From Aquimarina latercula DSM 2041 (GTDB lineage Bacteria > Bacteroidota > Bacteroidia > Flavobacteriales > Flavobacteriaceae), in assembly GCF_000430645.1 (NCBI RefSeq), contig NZ_AUMK01000010.1:186001-250000 (forward strand): 64,000 nucleotides of DNA. The letters are read 5' to 3'. The first letter of the stretch is position 1. Each line of letters opens with the position of its first letter. Made by a program: the position numbers and the translations under genes. Below the pieces are notes generated by a model. It saw nothing but the letters and a program-made list of their open reading frames with translations. It had not been told where the DNA came from and ran no database searches. Below are positions 46,170 to 55,092 of this stretch, in pieces.

Positions 46170-47691
46170 CCGGGTTTTCTATAATATGATTAGCTCTCTC
46201 CTTAAGCTTATTTAATTTTTCTCTATCCATTTTATGTAATAAATTAAGCATCATGGACATTCGCTGATTATTTTTAAAATACGCCTGTTTTTCATCTAAA
46301 AAATTCCAATAAAGAGAATTAAAAGGACAAGCATCATTTTCATGCTTTTTAGCTACTTTATAATGACAACCTTTACAGTAATTGCTCATTTTATTAATAT
46401 AACTTCCACTAGAAACATATGGTTTAGTAGCTACCAATCCTCCATCTGCAAACTGACTCATTCCACGAGTATTAGTAATTTCTACCCACTCTATTGCATC
46501 AATGTAAACTCCCAAATACCATTGATCAACCTCATCAGGATTCGTCATTGTTAATAAAGCGTAATTACCTGTAATCATTAACCGTTGAATATGGTGTGCA
46601 TAAGAATCATCGAGGCTTTGTTTAATTGCAGAGCGCATACAATTCATCTTAGTTTCTCCTGTCCAATAAAAAGACGGAAGTCTATTATGGTTATCTAATT
46701 TATTTAGATTTTTATAATTTGGCATTTTTGCCCAATACATTCCGCGCATATACTCTCTCCACCCCAGAATCTGACGAACAAACCCTTCTACTTGAGATAT
46801 ATCTATTTCATCTTTATTAACACGCCAATAATCAATTACCGTAGTAATAACTTCCATTGGATGAAGCATCTTGCTATTCATTGCAAATGAAAGTCTGCTA
46901 TGAAACAAGTACTTTTCTTCTGGATGCATTGCATCTTGATAATCTCCAAAATACATGAGTAGATTTTCACAGAAATATGCTAGAAGAGACAAACAATCTT
47001 CTCTCGATGTAGGCCAGTTGAACTCCTTGACATTAATATTACCTATAGTTTTGACATTAGATTTATAAATACAGTCTACAACGTCACTAACGTCCTTATA
47101 AAAATCTTTTTTGCCTGGAATCTGAGGGTCTCCTCTCCACTTTTTCCTATTACTTTGGTCAAAATTCCATTTCCCTCCTTCAGGATCTTTTTTAGTAACC
47201 ATCAAAATATCATACTTCTTTCGCATATTACGATAAAAGTATTCCATCGTATATTGCTTTTTACCCTTAAAAAAGTCTAATAAATCTGTTCTAGAGGTTA
47301 AAAAATGTTCTGTATCAAAAACTTCTGTTTCTATCGATAATTCTTTACAAAAGTTTTTCAATTGAATATCCAATCTATACTCATCAGGAAGCTGATATTC
47401 AAATTTTGTTATATTCTTCTCAGCAATTATTTGTTTTAAATTCTCTACTAGATTTTGTTGATTATCATTATGATTCAACTCGTAATAAACAACATTGCGT
47501 TTATTACTTTTTAGCCATAATTTAAAGTTTCTCATACTCTGAAAAAAACCAACAACTTTCTGAATATGATGTATTGTATAATCTGTTTCCTGCCGCATTT
47601 CTGCCATAAAATAGCACACATCATCTTGTTCATTCTTATACCAAGAGTGATTATAGTTTAGTTGATCGCCAAGTAATAAACGTAGTTTCAT
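46159..47691 (-). CDS. Iron-sulfur bacterial cryptochrome/photolyase (FeS-BCP, PhrB-like (6-4) photolyase)
   Basis: The 510-residue protein opens with [15 protein letters not shown], typical of the deoxyribodipyrimidine photolyase-related family, and carries four cysteines, C351, C439, C442 and C455 (CKGC then 12 residues then C). Their spacing matches the [4Fe-4S] ligands of Agrobacterium PhrB. Such enzymes repair (6-4) photoproducts and use a lumazine-type antenna. Between the DASH gene and the other photolyase. Confidence 0.93.
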   Translation of the reverse strand: MKLRLLLGDQLNYNHSWYKNEQDDVCYFMAEMRQETDYTIHHIQKVVGFFQSMRNFKLWLKSNKRNVVYYELNHNDNQQNLVENLKQIIAEKNITKFEYQLPDEYRLDIQLKNFCKELSIETEVFDTEHFLTSRTDLLDFFKGKKQYTMEYFYRNMRKKYDILMVTKKDPEGGKWNFDQSNRKKWRGDPQIPGKKDFYKDVSDVVDCIYKSNVKTIGNINVKEFNWPTSREDCLSLLAYFCENLLMYFGDYQDAMHPEEKYLFHSRLSFAMNSKMLHPMEVITTVIDYWRVNKDEIDISQVEGFVRQILGWREYMRGMYWAKMPNYKNLNKLDNHNRLPSFYWTGETKMNCMRSAIKQSLDDSYAHHIQRLMITGNYALLTMTNPDEVDQWYLGVYIDAIEWVEITNTRGMSQFADGGLVATKPYVSSGSYINKMSNYCKGCHYKVAKKHENDACPFNSLYWNFLDEKQAYFKNNQRMSMMLNLLHKMDREKLNKLKERANHIIENPDEY

Positions 47692-47694
47692 AGG

Positions 47695-48996
47695 CTAAAA
47701 TAAAGTTGGTTGCAACCAAAGATTTTGAAATTTATTTTTGGGATCATAACGCTCCGATTGTAGTTTACTATTAAATTTTCGATCCCTAGGATCATTACCT
47801 ACTCCAGCAACATATTGCCAATTACCATAATTGCTATGAACATCAAAATCAATCAATAAAGACTCAAAATATGCTGCTCCAATTCTCCAATCCAATCTTA
47901 GCTCTTTTGCAAAATAAGATGCTACATTTTGCCTACCCCTATTACTCATCCATCCAGTATGATATAGTTCGATCATATTAGCATTTACAAATGGTTCTTC
48001 CGTTTCTCCGTGAATCCACCGATTAACACTTTCTTTATTTTCAGACCAAGAGTACTCTTTATGAAGAATCCCATCTATTTTAAAAAGATCATTTCCATGC
48101 TTCAGCGAAATATATTTAAAAAAATCTCTCCAAATGAGTTCAAAAACAAGCCAATATGTACTCTGATTTTTTTCTACTTGTGCCTCATAATTCATCACTT
48201 GATGATAAATAGTACGAGGAGAAATAGATCCATTTGCAAGCCAAGCAGAAAGTTTTGAACTATATTCAGTTCCTACCAAACCGTTCCTTGTTTTTTTATA
48301 AAATGATATGTTTTTACTATTCCAGAAATAGTCCTCAATTCTTTGTAAAACTTGATTCTCGCCTCCAAGAAAAGGAAACGCTGTTCTAGAATCGACTTGA
48401 AAATCTTCAAAACCTAACATCTTTAACGAAGGAATCTCAGTTGAATCTTCTAATAAATTATCTAGTAATAAAGGTGTAATCGAAACTTCTGGTCTAACCG
48501 TAATAAGTTTTTCACATTGCTTTCTAAAAACAGTAAATACTTTTGGTATTTCCTGTATATCAAAAGGAATATCATCTGGATGAAAAAGAAATTGATCATA
48601 AGATTCGATCCAATCTACTTTTGATTCATTAAGTTCAATCCTTACCGATTCCGAAACTATCACCTCTTCCCTAGTCCATTCTTTTTGGAGGTACACAGTA
48701 TCTATAAAATGATCTTTAATTATTTTTGGGATAATTTGTTCTGGACGACTACGATATATAAGCAACGTAATATTAAGTTTCGCTAAATTTTCTTTTAGCT
48801 CAATTATACTTTCTAAAAGAAATTTAGTTCGATATACCTCTGTTTTTCTAAAACCATATTGATTTAAATTAAATAGTCTGGGATCAAAACAAAATACAGC
48901 TATTACCTTATCATTAGTAGATACTGCTTTGTAAAGAGAAGAATTATCACTAACTCTTAAGTCATTTCTAAACCACACAAGTCCTGTCTTCATCAT
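47695..48996 (-). CDS. DASH-family cryptochrome
   Basis: The 433-residue protein has GLVWFRNDLRVSDNSSL, the FAD domain with GTEYSSKLSAWLANGSISPRT (part) and WRDFFKYISLKHGNDLF, and the DASH-type RGRQNVASYFAKELRLDWR (part), followed by the YGNWQYVAGVGNDPR segment. DASH proteins bind MTHF and FAD and repair dimers in single-stranded DNA. It follows the DUF2256 gene by 12 bases. Confidence 0.94.
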   Translation of the reverse strand: MMKTGLVWFRNDLRVSDNSSLYKAVSTNDKVIAVFCFDPRLFNLNQYGFRKTEVYRTKFLLESIIELKENLAKLNITLLIYRSRPEQIIPKIIKDHFIDTVYLQKEWTREEVIVSESVRIELNESKVDWIESYDQFLFHPDDIPFDIQEIPKVFTVFRKQCEKLITVRPEVSITPLLLDNLLEDSTEIPSLKMLGFEDFQVDSRTAFPFLGGENQVLQRIEDYFWNSKNISFYKKTRNGLVGTEYSSKLSAWLANGSISPRTIYHQVMNYEAQVEKNQSTYWLVFELIWRDFFKYISLKHGNDLFKIDGILHKEYSWSENKESVNRWIHGETEEPFVNANMIELYHTGWMSNRGRQNVASYFAKELRLDWRIGAAYFESLLIDFDVHSNYGNWQYVAGVGNDPRDRKFNSKLQSERYDPKNKFQNLWLQPTLF

Positions 48997-49008
48997 ATCA
49001 TCTCATTT

Positions 49009-49158
49009 CTAAGAAAGCGTCTTTAATCGATTCCTATTATTTCTGCATTTTTTACTACAATACTGAACCTCTTCCCATACTTTTTCCCATTTCTTTCTCC
49101 AAGTAAAAGGACGTGCACATACTTTACAAACTTTAGTAGGAAGGTCAGGTTTTTTCAT
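49009..49158 (-). CDS. DUF2256 zinc-ribbon-like small protein
   Basis: This 49-residue gene is too short for many predictions. Its product starts [20 protein letters not shown] and has C11-x2-C14 and C34-x3-C38, a likely zinc site, with the [15 protein letters not shown] core typical of DUF2256. Its start is 9 bases downstream of the palindromic operator at 49168-49199, and it heads the block of three photolyases. Role unknown; regular association with DASH cryptochromes is from family knowledge. Confidence 0.9.
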   Translation of the reverse strand: MKKPDLPTKVCKVCARPFTWRKKWEKVWEEVQYCSKKCRNNRNRLKTLS

Positions 49159-49167
49159 AATTCTATT

Positions 49168-49199
49168 TTGTTTAATAAATTTACAAAAAGTTTAAACAA
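49168..49199. promoter_or_regulatory. Palindromic operator, copy 1 (TTGTTTAA-N16-TTAAACAA)
   Basis: Perfect arms (10 bases if the flanking T/A pairs are counted, 49166-49201) separated by 16 bases lie just upstream of the DUF2256 start. The same 8-base arms with the same 16-base spacing occur upstream of folE at 51223-51254. The shared site suggests one regulator for both photolyase blocks; MerR-family light regulators are a candidate. Confidence 0.65.
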
Positions 49200-49327
49200 A
49201 ATTATCATAACAATTAGATTTTAACAAGATTAAAACATACCGGAAGTATAAAACCAAAAAACTACGGAAGACTAAGAAAATCTAAAAAGAGTGTAGAAAG
49301 AAAACATTAATCATTAATAACACTTGA

Positions 49328-49744
49328 TCAGTAAACATACGTAAACAAGCTTAACAAAAAGATCATTAGCCATAAAGTAGTACGCAACCAATTCATAACA
49401 ATAAGCTTATTAATAAGCTCGGTATCCACCATATTTCTTGAAATAAGTGAATGCATTGGAACAAATTGGAAAAAAGTAGATACCCATACTCCAATTACCA
49501 AAAACAAATAAACAACATTATAAATCGAAGAAGAATTCTGAAAAACCTGAACAATACCTATAACCAATTGTCCAGTCATAAGAGGCATTACTATTCCACC
49601 AATACGCTTGGTATAACTAGAATGCCATTTTATTAAATCTTTAGTCTGAAAATACCTAAAACTCGGATAAATTATTAATTGTACTATTAAGATCAACACT
49701 AATAATGAAAAATCTAAAACTAAGCGCGCTATTCCAAAATCCAT
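49328..49744 (-). CDS. Four-helix membrane protein in photolyase cluster
   Basis: The 138-residue protein has four hydrophobic segments (LVLDFSLLVLILIVQLIIYP, IGGIVMPLMTGQLVIGIV, VVYLFLVIGVWVSTFFQ and LRTTLWLMIFLLSLFTYV). I do not recognise the family. I start it at the ATG at 49744, one base after the flavin reductase stop; an upstream ATG lies inside that gene. It ends the folE block. Role unknown. Confidence 0.8.
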   Translation of the reverse strand: MDFGIARLVLDFSLLVLILIVQLIIYPSFRYFQTKDLIKWHSSYTKRIGGIVMPLMTGQLVIGIVQVFQNSSSIYNVVYLFLVIGVWVSTFFQFVPMHSLISRNMVDTELINKLIVMNWLRTTLWLMIFLLSLFTYVY

Positions 49745-49745
49745 A

Positions 49746-50378
49746 TTATTTAAAATCCGGCATTTCTGAAACTCTAGCATACGGGTACTCCTCTATTTTC
49801 TCTAAAGCATAATATGTATTAAGCCCTGATATTCCAACCGTGTTTGTCTGACTCAAATCTATATCTAAATGATCCGTAATAACCGCTTCAGGAATAATTA
49901 AATGTTGTATTTCTCCAATCATAAGAATAGTTCCATTAAGAGGGATTTTTATTTCCTCTACAAACTTTAACCCAATTTTAAGTTGACTTTCTTTGACAAA
50001 AGGAGCTTTAAAGTCAGAAATAAAATCTTCCGTTAATCCACATTTCACAAACTCCGAATCATTTTTATCCAATTTAGCTGATGTATAATGAGCGTTTCTC
50101 ACAAATGATTGATGAATATGGTTTATTGTATACTGCCTATTCTGTAAAATATTTTCATAGGTGTGTCTAGGCACCTCTCCTATTGGTCTCATAATAAAAC
50201 CCATCAATGCAGGATCACTCCCTAAATGAATCACGGAACTAAATATTGCTACATTTGTTTTTCCAGAATCATCAATTGTACCGATTAGATTTGCTGGTTT
50301 TATTCCAGAAACTGAGTTAATAATTTTCAAACGCTTTACGCGCTCCATATCTTCAATCTGTTGTTTTGTATAATGCAT
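49746..50378 (-). CDS. Flavin reductase family protein (FMN-binding split barrel)
   Basis: The 210-residue protein has the split-barrel pattern VSGIKPANLIGTIDDSGKTN (part), NVAIFSSVIHLGSDPALMGF and the HTYENILQNRQYTINH region. Such proteins bind FMN and reduce free flavin with NAD(P)H. Next to FolE and the photolyases it could keep FAD reduced, the state photolyases need. This role is inferred from context. Confidence 0.88.
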   Translation of the reverse strand: MHYTKQQIEDMERVKRLKIINSVSGIKPANLIGTIDDSGKTNVAIFSSVIHLGSDPALMGFIMRPIGEVPRHTYENILQNRQYTINHIHQSFVRNAHYTSAKLDKNDSEFVKCGLTEDFISDFKAPFVKESQLKIGLKFVEEIKIPLNGTILMIGEIQHLIIPEAVITDHLDIDLSQTNTVGISGLNTYYALEKIEEYPYARVSEMPDFK

Positions 50379-50421
50379 ATGAAACTTAAAATCTTTTAGA
50401 AAGACAATTTATATTAAACAA

Positions 50422-51120
50422 CTAGTCGTTAAGATAGTTCTGCAATTCTGCTATTTTATCAGATGCCCTAAAAACACCTCCATAATATGAAGTAACAGTG
50501 GCAGAAGTATCGTCTTTAACACCTCTAGAAGACACACAAAGATGCTTTGCATCAATAATTACAGCGACATCCTCTGTTCTTAAAATCTCTTTTAACTCCA
50601 TAGCAATTTGATTGGTCAATCGTTCTTGCACCTGAGGTCTTTTAGCAAAATATTGAACTATCCTGTTTAGCTTAGACAAACCAATCACTTTACCAGAAGA
50701 AATGTAAGCAATATGCGCTTTTCCTATTATAGGAACGAAATGGTGCTCACAATTAGAATAAAACGTAATATTTTTTTCCACGAGCATCTGCTCATATTTA
50801 TATTTATTGTCAAACAATGCCACCTTAGGCTTGTTTCTAGGATCTAACCCTGAAAAAATTTCTTCTATATACATTTTAGCAACACGATCAGGAGTACCTT
50901 TTAGAGAATCATCTGTGAGATCGAGCCCCATAACATCCATGATTTCTTTAAATAAATATGCGATCTTTTCCTTTTTTTCTTCATCTGATATATTAAACGC
51001 ATCTTTTTTCATAGGAGTTTCCATCCCCGTACTTATATGATCATCTCCTATTTCATCAATCGAAAACCCGTTTAAATTATATCCGTTAGACTCAATTAAT
51101 GTATCTATTCCTACTTTCAT
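50422..51120 (-). CDS. folE: GTP cyclohydrolase I
   Basis: The 232-residue protein has the FolE zinc and active-site residues: NITFYSNCEHHFVPIIGKAH (Cys and His) and HLCVSSRGVKD (Cys), plus VIGLSKLNRIV and RPQVQERLT. It opens GTP to 7,8-dihydroneopterin triphosphate, the first step to folates and pterins. As head of the photolyase-cluster block it probably feeds the MTHF or pterin antenna. An N-terminal extension of about 40 residues is longer than usual. Confidence 0.95.
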   Translation of the reverse strand: MKVGIDTLIESNGYNLNGFSIDEIGDDHISTGMETPMKKDAFNISDEEKKEKIAYLFKEIMDVMGLDLTDDSLKGTPDRVAKMYIEEIFSGLDPRNKPKVALFDNKYKYEQMLVEKNITFYSNCEHHFVPIIGKAHIAYISSGKVIGLSKLNRIVQYFAKRPQVQERLTNQIAMELKEILRTEDVAVIIDAKHLCVSSRGVKDDTSATVTSYYGGVFRASDKIAELQNYLND

Positions 51121-51209
51121 CTAGTTTACTATTATATTTTAAAATTTATTACGGTTTTTAAACCAAGCATCTCACTAGTATTCTTAGTCTAAGTGAAATT
51201 TTACAATAC

Positions 51210-51217
51210 CAAAGCTA
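51210..51217 (-). promoter_or_regulatory. -7 box of the folE block
   Basis: TAGCTTTG on the minus strand matches TAnnTTTG and lies 5 bases downstream of the palindrome at 51223-51254, which covers the -33 region, a layout typical of MerR-type activators. No independent -33 box is seen. Confidence 0.5.
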
Positions 51218-51222
51218 CAAAA

Positions 51223-51254
51223 TTGTTTAACTATTTAAACCATTAGTTAAACAA
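51223..51254. promoter_or_regulatory. Palindromic operator, copy 2 (TTGTTTAA-N16-TTAAACAA)
   Basis: Perfect 11-base arms TTGTTTAACTA / TAGTTAAACAA with a 10-base centre. The outer 8 bases and the spacing match copy 1 at 49168-49199 exactly. Confidence 0.7.
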
Positions 51255-51340
51255 AAATTAACATATGTTTCAATTTTAGATAAGAATTACAACAATCAAC
51301 CTACTGTTTTGACATAACATCTAATTTCCTTAGGTAATAT

Positions 51341-51370
51341 TTGTCCAATTAAGAGTTTGTTGTATTTTTG
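51341..51370 (+). promoter_or_regulatory. Distal promoter upstream of the M61 peptidase
   Basis: TTG (51341-51343), 19 bases, TATTTTTG (51363-51370). Transcription would start near 51377, just before the palindrome TAAACCGCGGTTTA at 51386-51399. Confidence 0.5.
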
Positions 51371-51385
51371 AATTCTGTTTTAATC

Positions 51386-51399
51386 TAAACCGCGGTTTA
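51386..51399. promoter_or_regulatory. Perfect 14-base palindrome TAAACCGCGGTTTA
   Basis: It stands about 10 bases after the predicted start of the distal promoter, a good place for a repressor. It is GC-rich at its centre in an AT-rich gap. Confidence 0.45.
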
Positions 51400-51440
51400 A
51401 ATTTATTTCGGAGCCCCATAAATATTTCGAACTTCCCTAA

Positions 51441-51472
51441 TTGCTGTCGGTAATAAATTATTTTTATTTTTG
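51441..51472 (+). promoter_or_regulatory. Proximal promoter of the M61 peptidase
   Basis: TTG (51441-51443), 21 bases, TATTTTTG (51465-51472), 42 bases before the ATG. Confidence 0.5.
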
Positions 51473-51514
51473 CCGCTAATAAAAGCACGAATCTTTTAAC
51501 CAAAAACCTTTTTA

Positions 51515-53323
51515 ATGAAATCTTTTCGATTTTTTCTTTCTATTTTATTTCTATTTGTTATTCAACTAGGATATACTCAAGTGCGAAATGAATACCAAAT
51601 TTCTTTTGAAAATGCTATGCATCATGAAGCTAAAATCAATGCGGTATTTACCAATTTAGAGAGTGGTACAATTTCTCTTAGAATGAGTAGAACTTCTCCA
51701 GGTAGATATGCATTGCACGAATTTGCAAAAAATGTGTATGATGTTAAGATTACAGACAGTAAAGGAAAAGATGTTACAGTAACAAGGCCAAACCCATATC
51801 AATGGGATGTTTCTGGTCATGATGGAACCTTAAATGTTTCTTATATTCTATTTGCTGATAGAGGTGATGGCACCTATTCACAAATTGACGAAACTCACGC
51901 TCACTTAAATATGCCAGCAACTTTTATGTATGTACCTACTTTAAAAGATCGTCCGGTACAAGTTACATATCAAGTAAGAGAAGATCTTAATTGGAAAGTT
52001 GCAACTCAATTGATTCCACTAGGAGGTAATGCTTTTTTAGCACCAAATCTTCAGTATTTCATGGATAGTCCGGCTCAAATCAGTAATCATACGGTAAAAG
52101 AATTTAAAGTAGCATCTGGAGGAACGGAATATACTATAAAATTAGCGCTTCTGCATCAAGGAACAGAAGAAGAAGCTGATCAGTATTTCGAACAAATAAA
52201 AAAGATTGTAGAGCAAGAAAAAGCAGTTTTTGGAGATTATCCAAATTTCGATTACGGAGAATATACATTCCTAGCTAGCTATATGCCTCAGGTTTCTGGT
52301 GACGGAATGGAGCATCGTAATTCTACTGTTCTAACAAGTACACTAAGCTTAGCTGATGGAGGAATGAAAAAAAATATCGGTACAGTTGCTCACGAATTTT
52401 TTCATGCTTGGAATGTAGAACGTATACGCCCAATATCCTTAGAACCTTTTGATTTCGAAAATGCAAATATGTCTGGTGAGTTGTGGTTTGCTGAAGGATT
52501 TACAAGCTACTATACAAATTTAATTTTATGTAGAGCAGGAATAATTACGCAAGATCAATACATAGCAGGATTAAGTAAAACATACAATTATGTTTGGAAC
52601 TCTCCTGCCTTACAATATTTCAACCCGATTGAAATGAGCTACCAAGCTCCTTTTGTTGATGCAGCTAGCTCCATAGATCCGACTAATCGAGACAATACAT
52701 TTATATCTTACTATTCTTATGGAAGTATGCTAGGACTTGCCTTAGATCTATCGTTAAGGGATAAAGACGATCTAAATTTAGATGATTATCTTAAGTTAGT
52801 ATGGACAAAATATGGGAAAACAGAAATACCTTATACCATAGAAAACTTATTCTTTACCTTAAGAGAATATGCTGGCGAATCTTTTGCGGATGACTTTTTT
52901 GAAAAATACATTTTTGATAGTCAAACTCCGGATTTCAAAAAATTACTTGGTTCTGTTGCAATATACCCTAAAACAAACAGTAAAAAGGCATATTTAGGCG
53001 CAGATATCACATTTAACGATGATGACAATGCTGTTGTGTCTAAATATGTGAAAAAAGGAACTCCAGCCTATACTATTGGTTTAGCAAAAGGAGATGTAAT
53101 TGTTGCTATTGATAATAAATCGTTTTCAGATATTGATCAGTTCAATGATGTTATCAGCAAATACAAGCCTGGTAAAAAAGCTACTTTAATATACAGAAGA
53201 CTTGGAGTTGAGAAAAAAGCTTTAGTAAGGTTTGGTGTAGACCCAACAGTTGTTATCACACAGTTTTCTAAACCGAGTAAAAAAGCCTTACTAAAAAGAG
53301 AAAACTGGTTAAAGGCTAAATAA
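51515..53323 (+). CDS. M61 family aminopeptidase with PDZ domain
   Basis: The 602-residue protein has a signal peptide (LFVIQLGYTQ), an M61 N-terminal beta domain, a zinc site H293-E294-x2-H297 in VAHEFFHAWNVERIRP with a downstream Glu in LWFAEGFTSYYTN, and a C-terminal PDZ domain (about 495-580, YTIGLAKGDVIVAIDN). M61 enzymes are glycyl aminopeptidases. It probably acts in the periplasm. Two promoters precede it. Confidence 0.93.
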   Translation: MKSFRFFLSILFLFVIQLGYTQVRNEYQISFENAMHHEAKINAVFTNLESGTISLRMSRTSPGRYALHEFAKNVYDVKITDSKGKDVTVTRPNPYQWDVSGHDGTLNVSYILFADRGDGTYSQIDETHAHLNMPATFMYVPTLKDRPVQVTYQVREDLNWKVATQLIPLGGNAFLAPNLQYFMDSPAQISNHTVKEFKVASGGTEYTIKLALLHQGTEEEADQYFEQIKKIVEQEKAVFGDYPNFDYGEYTFLASYMPQVSGDGMEHRNSTVLTSTLSLADGGMKKNIGTVAHEFFHAWNVERIRPISLEPFDFENANMSGELWFAEGFTSYYTNLILCRAGIITQDQYIAGLSKTYNYVWNSPALQYFNPIEMSYQAPFVDAASSIDPTNRDNTFISYYSYGSMLGLALDLSLRDKDDLNLDDYLKLVWTKYGKTEIPYTIENLFFTLREYAGESFADDFFEKYIFDSQTPDFKKLLGSVAIYPKTNSKKAYLGADITFNDDDNAVVSKYVKKGTPAYTIGLAKGDVIVAIDNKSFSDIDQFNDVISKYKPGKKATLIYRRLGVEKKALVRFGVDPTVVITQFSKPSKKALLKRENWLKAK

Positions 53324-53344
53324 TTTGTTTTTGACAAGTCAAAA

Positions 53345-53374
53345 AAAAGTCGACAATTAAATTGTCGACTTTTT
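53345..53374. terminator. Bidirectional terminator between M61 and tssO
   Basis: AAAAGTCGACAAT / ATTGTCGACTTTT stem with a 4-base loop (TAAA/TTAA), flanked by A- and T-runs. Confidence 0.88.
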
Positions 53375-53387
53375 TTTTATTTGATAA

Positions 53388-53903
53388 CTAAAGAGCAGCT
53401 CTACAGCGATCAAGATCGCTTCTAGCTCTATCTAACTGTTCTCTAGCTTTCTCTAGAGCTGCTTTATATTCATCAAACTCTTGAAATTCCTTTTTCTGCT
53501 TAGCAAGCTGAGCTTTCAACTCTTTTATCTGCCTGTAAGAACTCACAACATTTACATACATCCTATATCGATATGTTGTATCATTAGGATCGATAGCTTC
53601 AGTAAGATCTCCAATTTCAGACTCCAGAGATCTATTTATATAATACAGATCTTCTTCTTTATCTGGCCTATCTAACGAATCAATTAGTTTTTCTATTTTA
53701 AACATTCCTTTAGAAAAATCTTTCTGAAATTTTGCGTCTTTTTCTACAATTGCTGTACGTTCTCGTAAGACTTCATTTTCTTTAAAAGGTATTCTATCAA
53801 AATCAAAAAAGAATGCAGTAACAATTAATGCGGCTGTAAATAAAAATAGTAAGGCAAATTTTAAAACACTATTTCTTCTTTCTTTACTGTTTTTTGGTTT
53901 CAT
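53388..53903 (-). CDS. tssO: T6SSiii protein TssO
   Basis: The 171-residue protein has one N-terminal membrane helix (LKFALLFLFTAALIVTAFFF) followed by a coiled coil (KELKAQLAKQKKEFQEFDEY and KAREQLDRARSDLDRCRAAL). Size, layout and place next to TssK and TssP fit TssO, a component found only in Bacteroidetes T6SS and thought to be part of the membrane complex. Last gene of the minus-strand block. Identity rests on layout and context. Confidence 0.75.
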   Translation of the reverse strand: MKPKNSKERRNSVLKFALLFLFTAALIVTAFFFDFDRIPFKENEVLRERTAIVEKDAKFQKDFSKGMFKIEKLIDSLDRPDKEEDLYYINRSLESEIGDLTEAIDPNDTTYRYRMYVNVVSSYRQIKELKAQLAKQKKEFQEFDEYKAALEKAREQLDRARSDLDRCRAAL

Positions 53904-53930
53904 TTTCCGAAAATTATATTTAATTACACA

Positions 53931-55088
53931 TTAATCTAATAAGAAGCTTCGTCTATTCTTAACATCAGGTTTAGCGATTACCTCTTCTTTCACAAATATA
54001 TTAGAATCTGATTTTTTTCCAATATAATCTAGCTCATTTAATTTCTTAAACAAAGAAAGCATCAATTTTGTAAAACTAGAGACATTATGTAAAGCCTTAT
54101 TAATATCTGTATGCTGATATTCTAAATCCATCATTTCTATCAATACATTCTCAAAAGCTCCTTGATTTAAATCACACCAATCCGATAGATAATTTAGTAG
54201 TTCTTCTTTACCTGTTCCTACATACACATCCATATTATTTTTGATCACCCTTGCTAAAGACATTAGTTTAGTAATCATAGTAACCGGGGGCAAATGCCTA
54301 TCATACAACCTAAATTCTGGCAACATTCCACCTAAATACTGTAATGTATTCTGAGTCAATGTTAAAACCATTGTAGCCAACTCATTAGACTGTTTCTTTT
54401 GATAGATCTTTTGTATAATGTTCATAGAATACTTTTCTATAGCATTAAAAAAAGTATGTATTTCAGTATAGATATAACGTAGATCTTGATGGCTCTGTAT
54501 AGACACACAAGGCGGTATAAAATCCTCTGCTAAAGAAGCAACACCATCATTAAATTCGATTCGTCCTATAGTAATATGATGTCTACCGAACTCTTCTTCA
54601 TTAGCCTCTGATAAATTGATTACATTAAGACTATATTCAGGTAATACAAAAGGATGCCTCGGAGGCTCTTCCTCTGGATCAGCATCTCCAACAGGAACTC
54701 TTCCATAAGGATCCACACTAAGTACTATATAACACTCTTCTTCTGCGCTATTAATCTTATATTCTGTATTAATGATACTCCCCTTTTGTTCTAATGCAGA
54801 AGATATTTCTGGTGTGATATTAATAATATAGCCTCCTTTGGTAATCGCCTTACATTTATTAAGCTGTACCTTTATAGTGTCTTGGCCATCCATAGAAAAA
54901 ACCATATCCACTGCATCATCACCTGCTAAATCAGGTAACAAACCATAATTAATAGCATTAATATCCTTAGAACCTATTAATTGGGAGAAATTAGTAAATG
55001 CATTATCAGCCTCAATAAAATGATTCTTATTAATCTTCATTCCGTCAATCCAATTGACACGATGATGATTTTTATTTTTTAATTCCAT
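53931..55088 (-). CDS. tssK: T6SS baseplate protein TssK
   Basis: The 385-residue protein begins with RVNWIDGMKINKNHFIEADN, the TssK-type N-terminus, followed by a beta-rich domain and a helical C-terminal region. TssK joins the TssFGE wedges to the membrane complex. I use the ATG at 55088 (MELKNKNH), 4 bases after the tssP stop; an ATG at 55121 would overlap tssP by 29 bases. Confidence 0.88.
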   Translation of the reverse strand: MELKNKNHHRVNWIDGMKINKNHFIEADNAFTNFSQLIGSKDINAINYGLLPDLAGDDAVDMVFSMDGQDTIKVQLNKCKAITKGGYIINITPEISSALEQKGSIINTEYKINSAEEECYIVLSVDPYGRVPVGDADPEEEPPRHPFVLPEYSLNVINLSEANEEEFGRHHITIGRIEFNDGVASLAEDFIPPCVSIQSHQDLRYIYTEIHTFFNAIEKYSMNIIQKIYQKKQSNELATMVLTLTQNTLQYLGGMLPEFRLYDRHLPPVTMITKLMSLARVIKNNMDVYVGTGKEELLNYLSDWCDLNQGAFENVLIEMMDLEYQHTDINKALHNVSSFTKLMLSLFKKLNELDYIGKKSDSNIFVKEEVIAKPDVKNRRSFLLD

Positions 55089-55092
55089 CTTT

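Larger units (their letters stand above)
51121..51514. other. Divergent regulatory region between folE and the M61 peptidase
   Basis: These 394 bases hold no gene. On the folE side there is a palindromic operator and a -7 box. On the M61 side there are two plus-strand promoters with a perfect 14-base palindrome between them. Confidence 0.7.
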
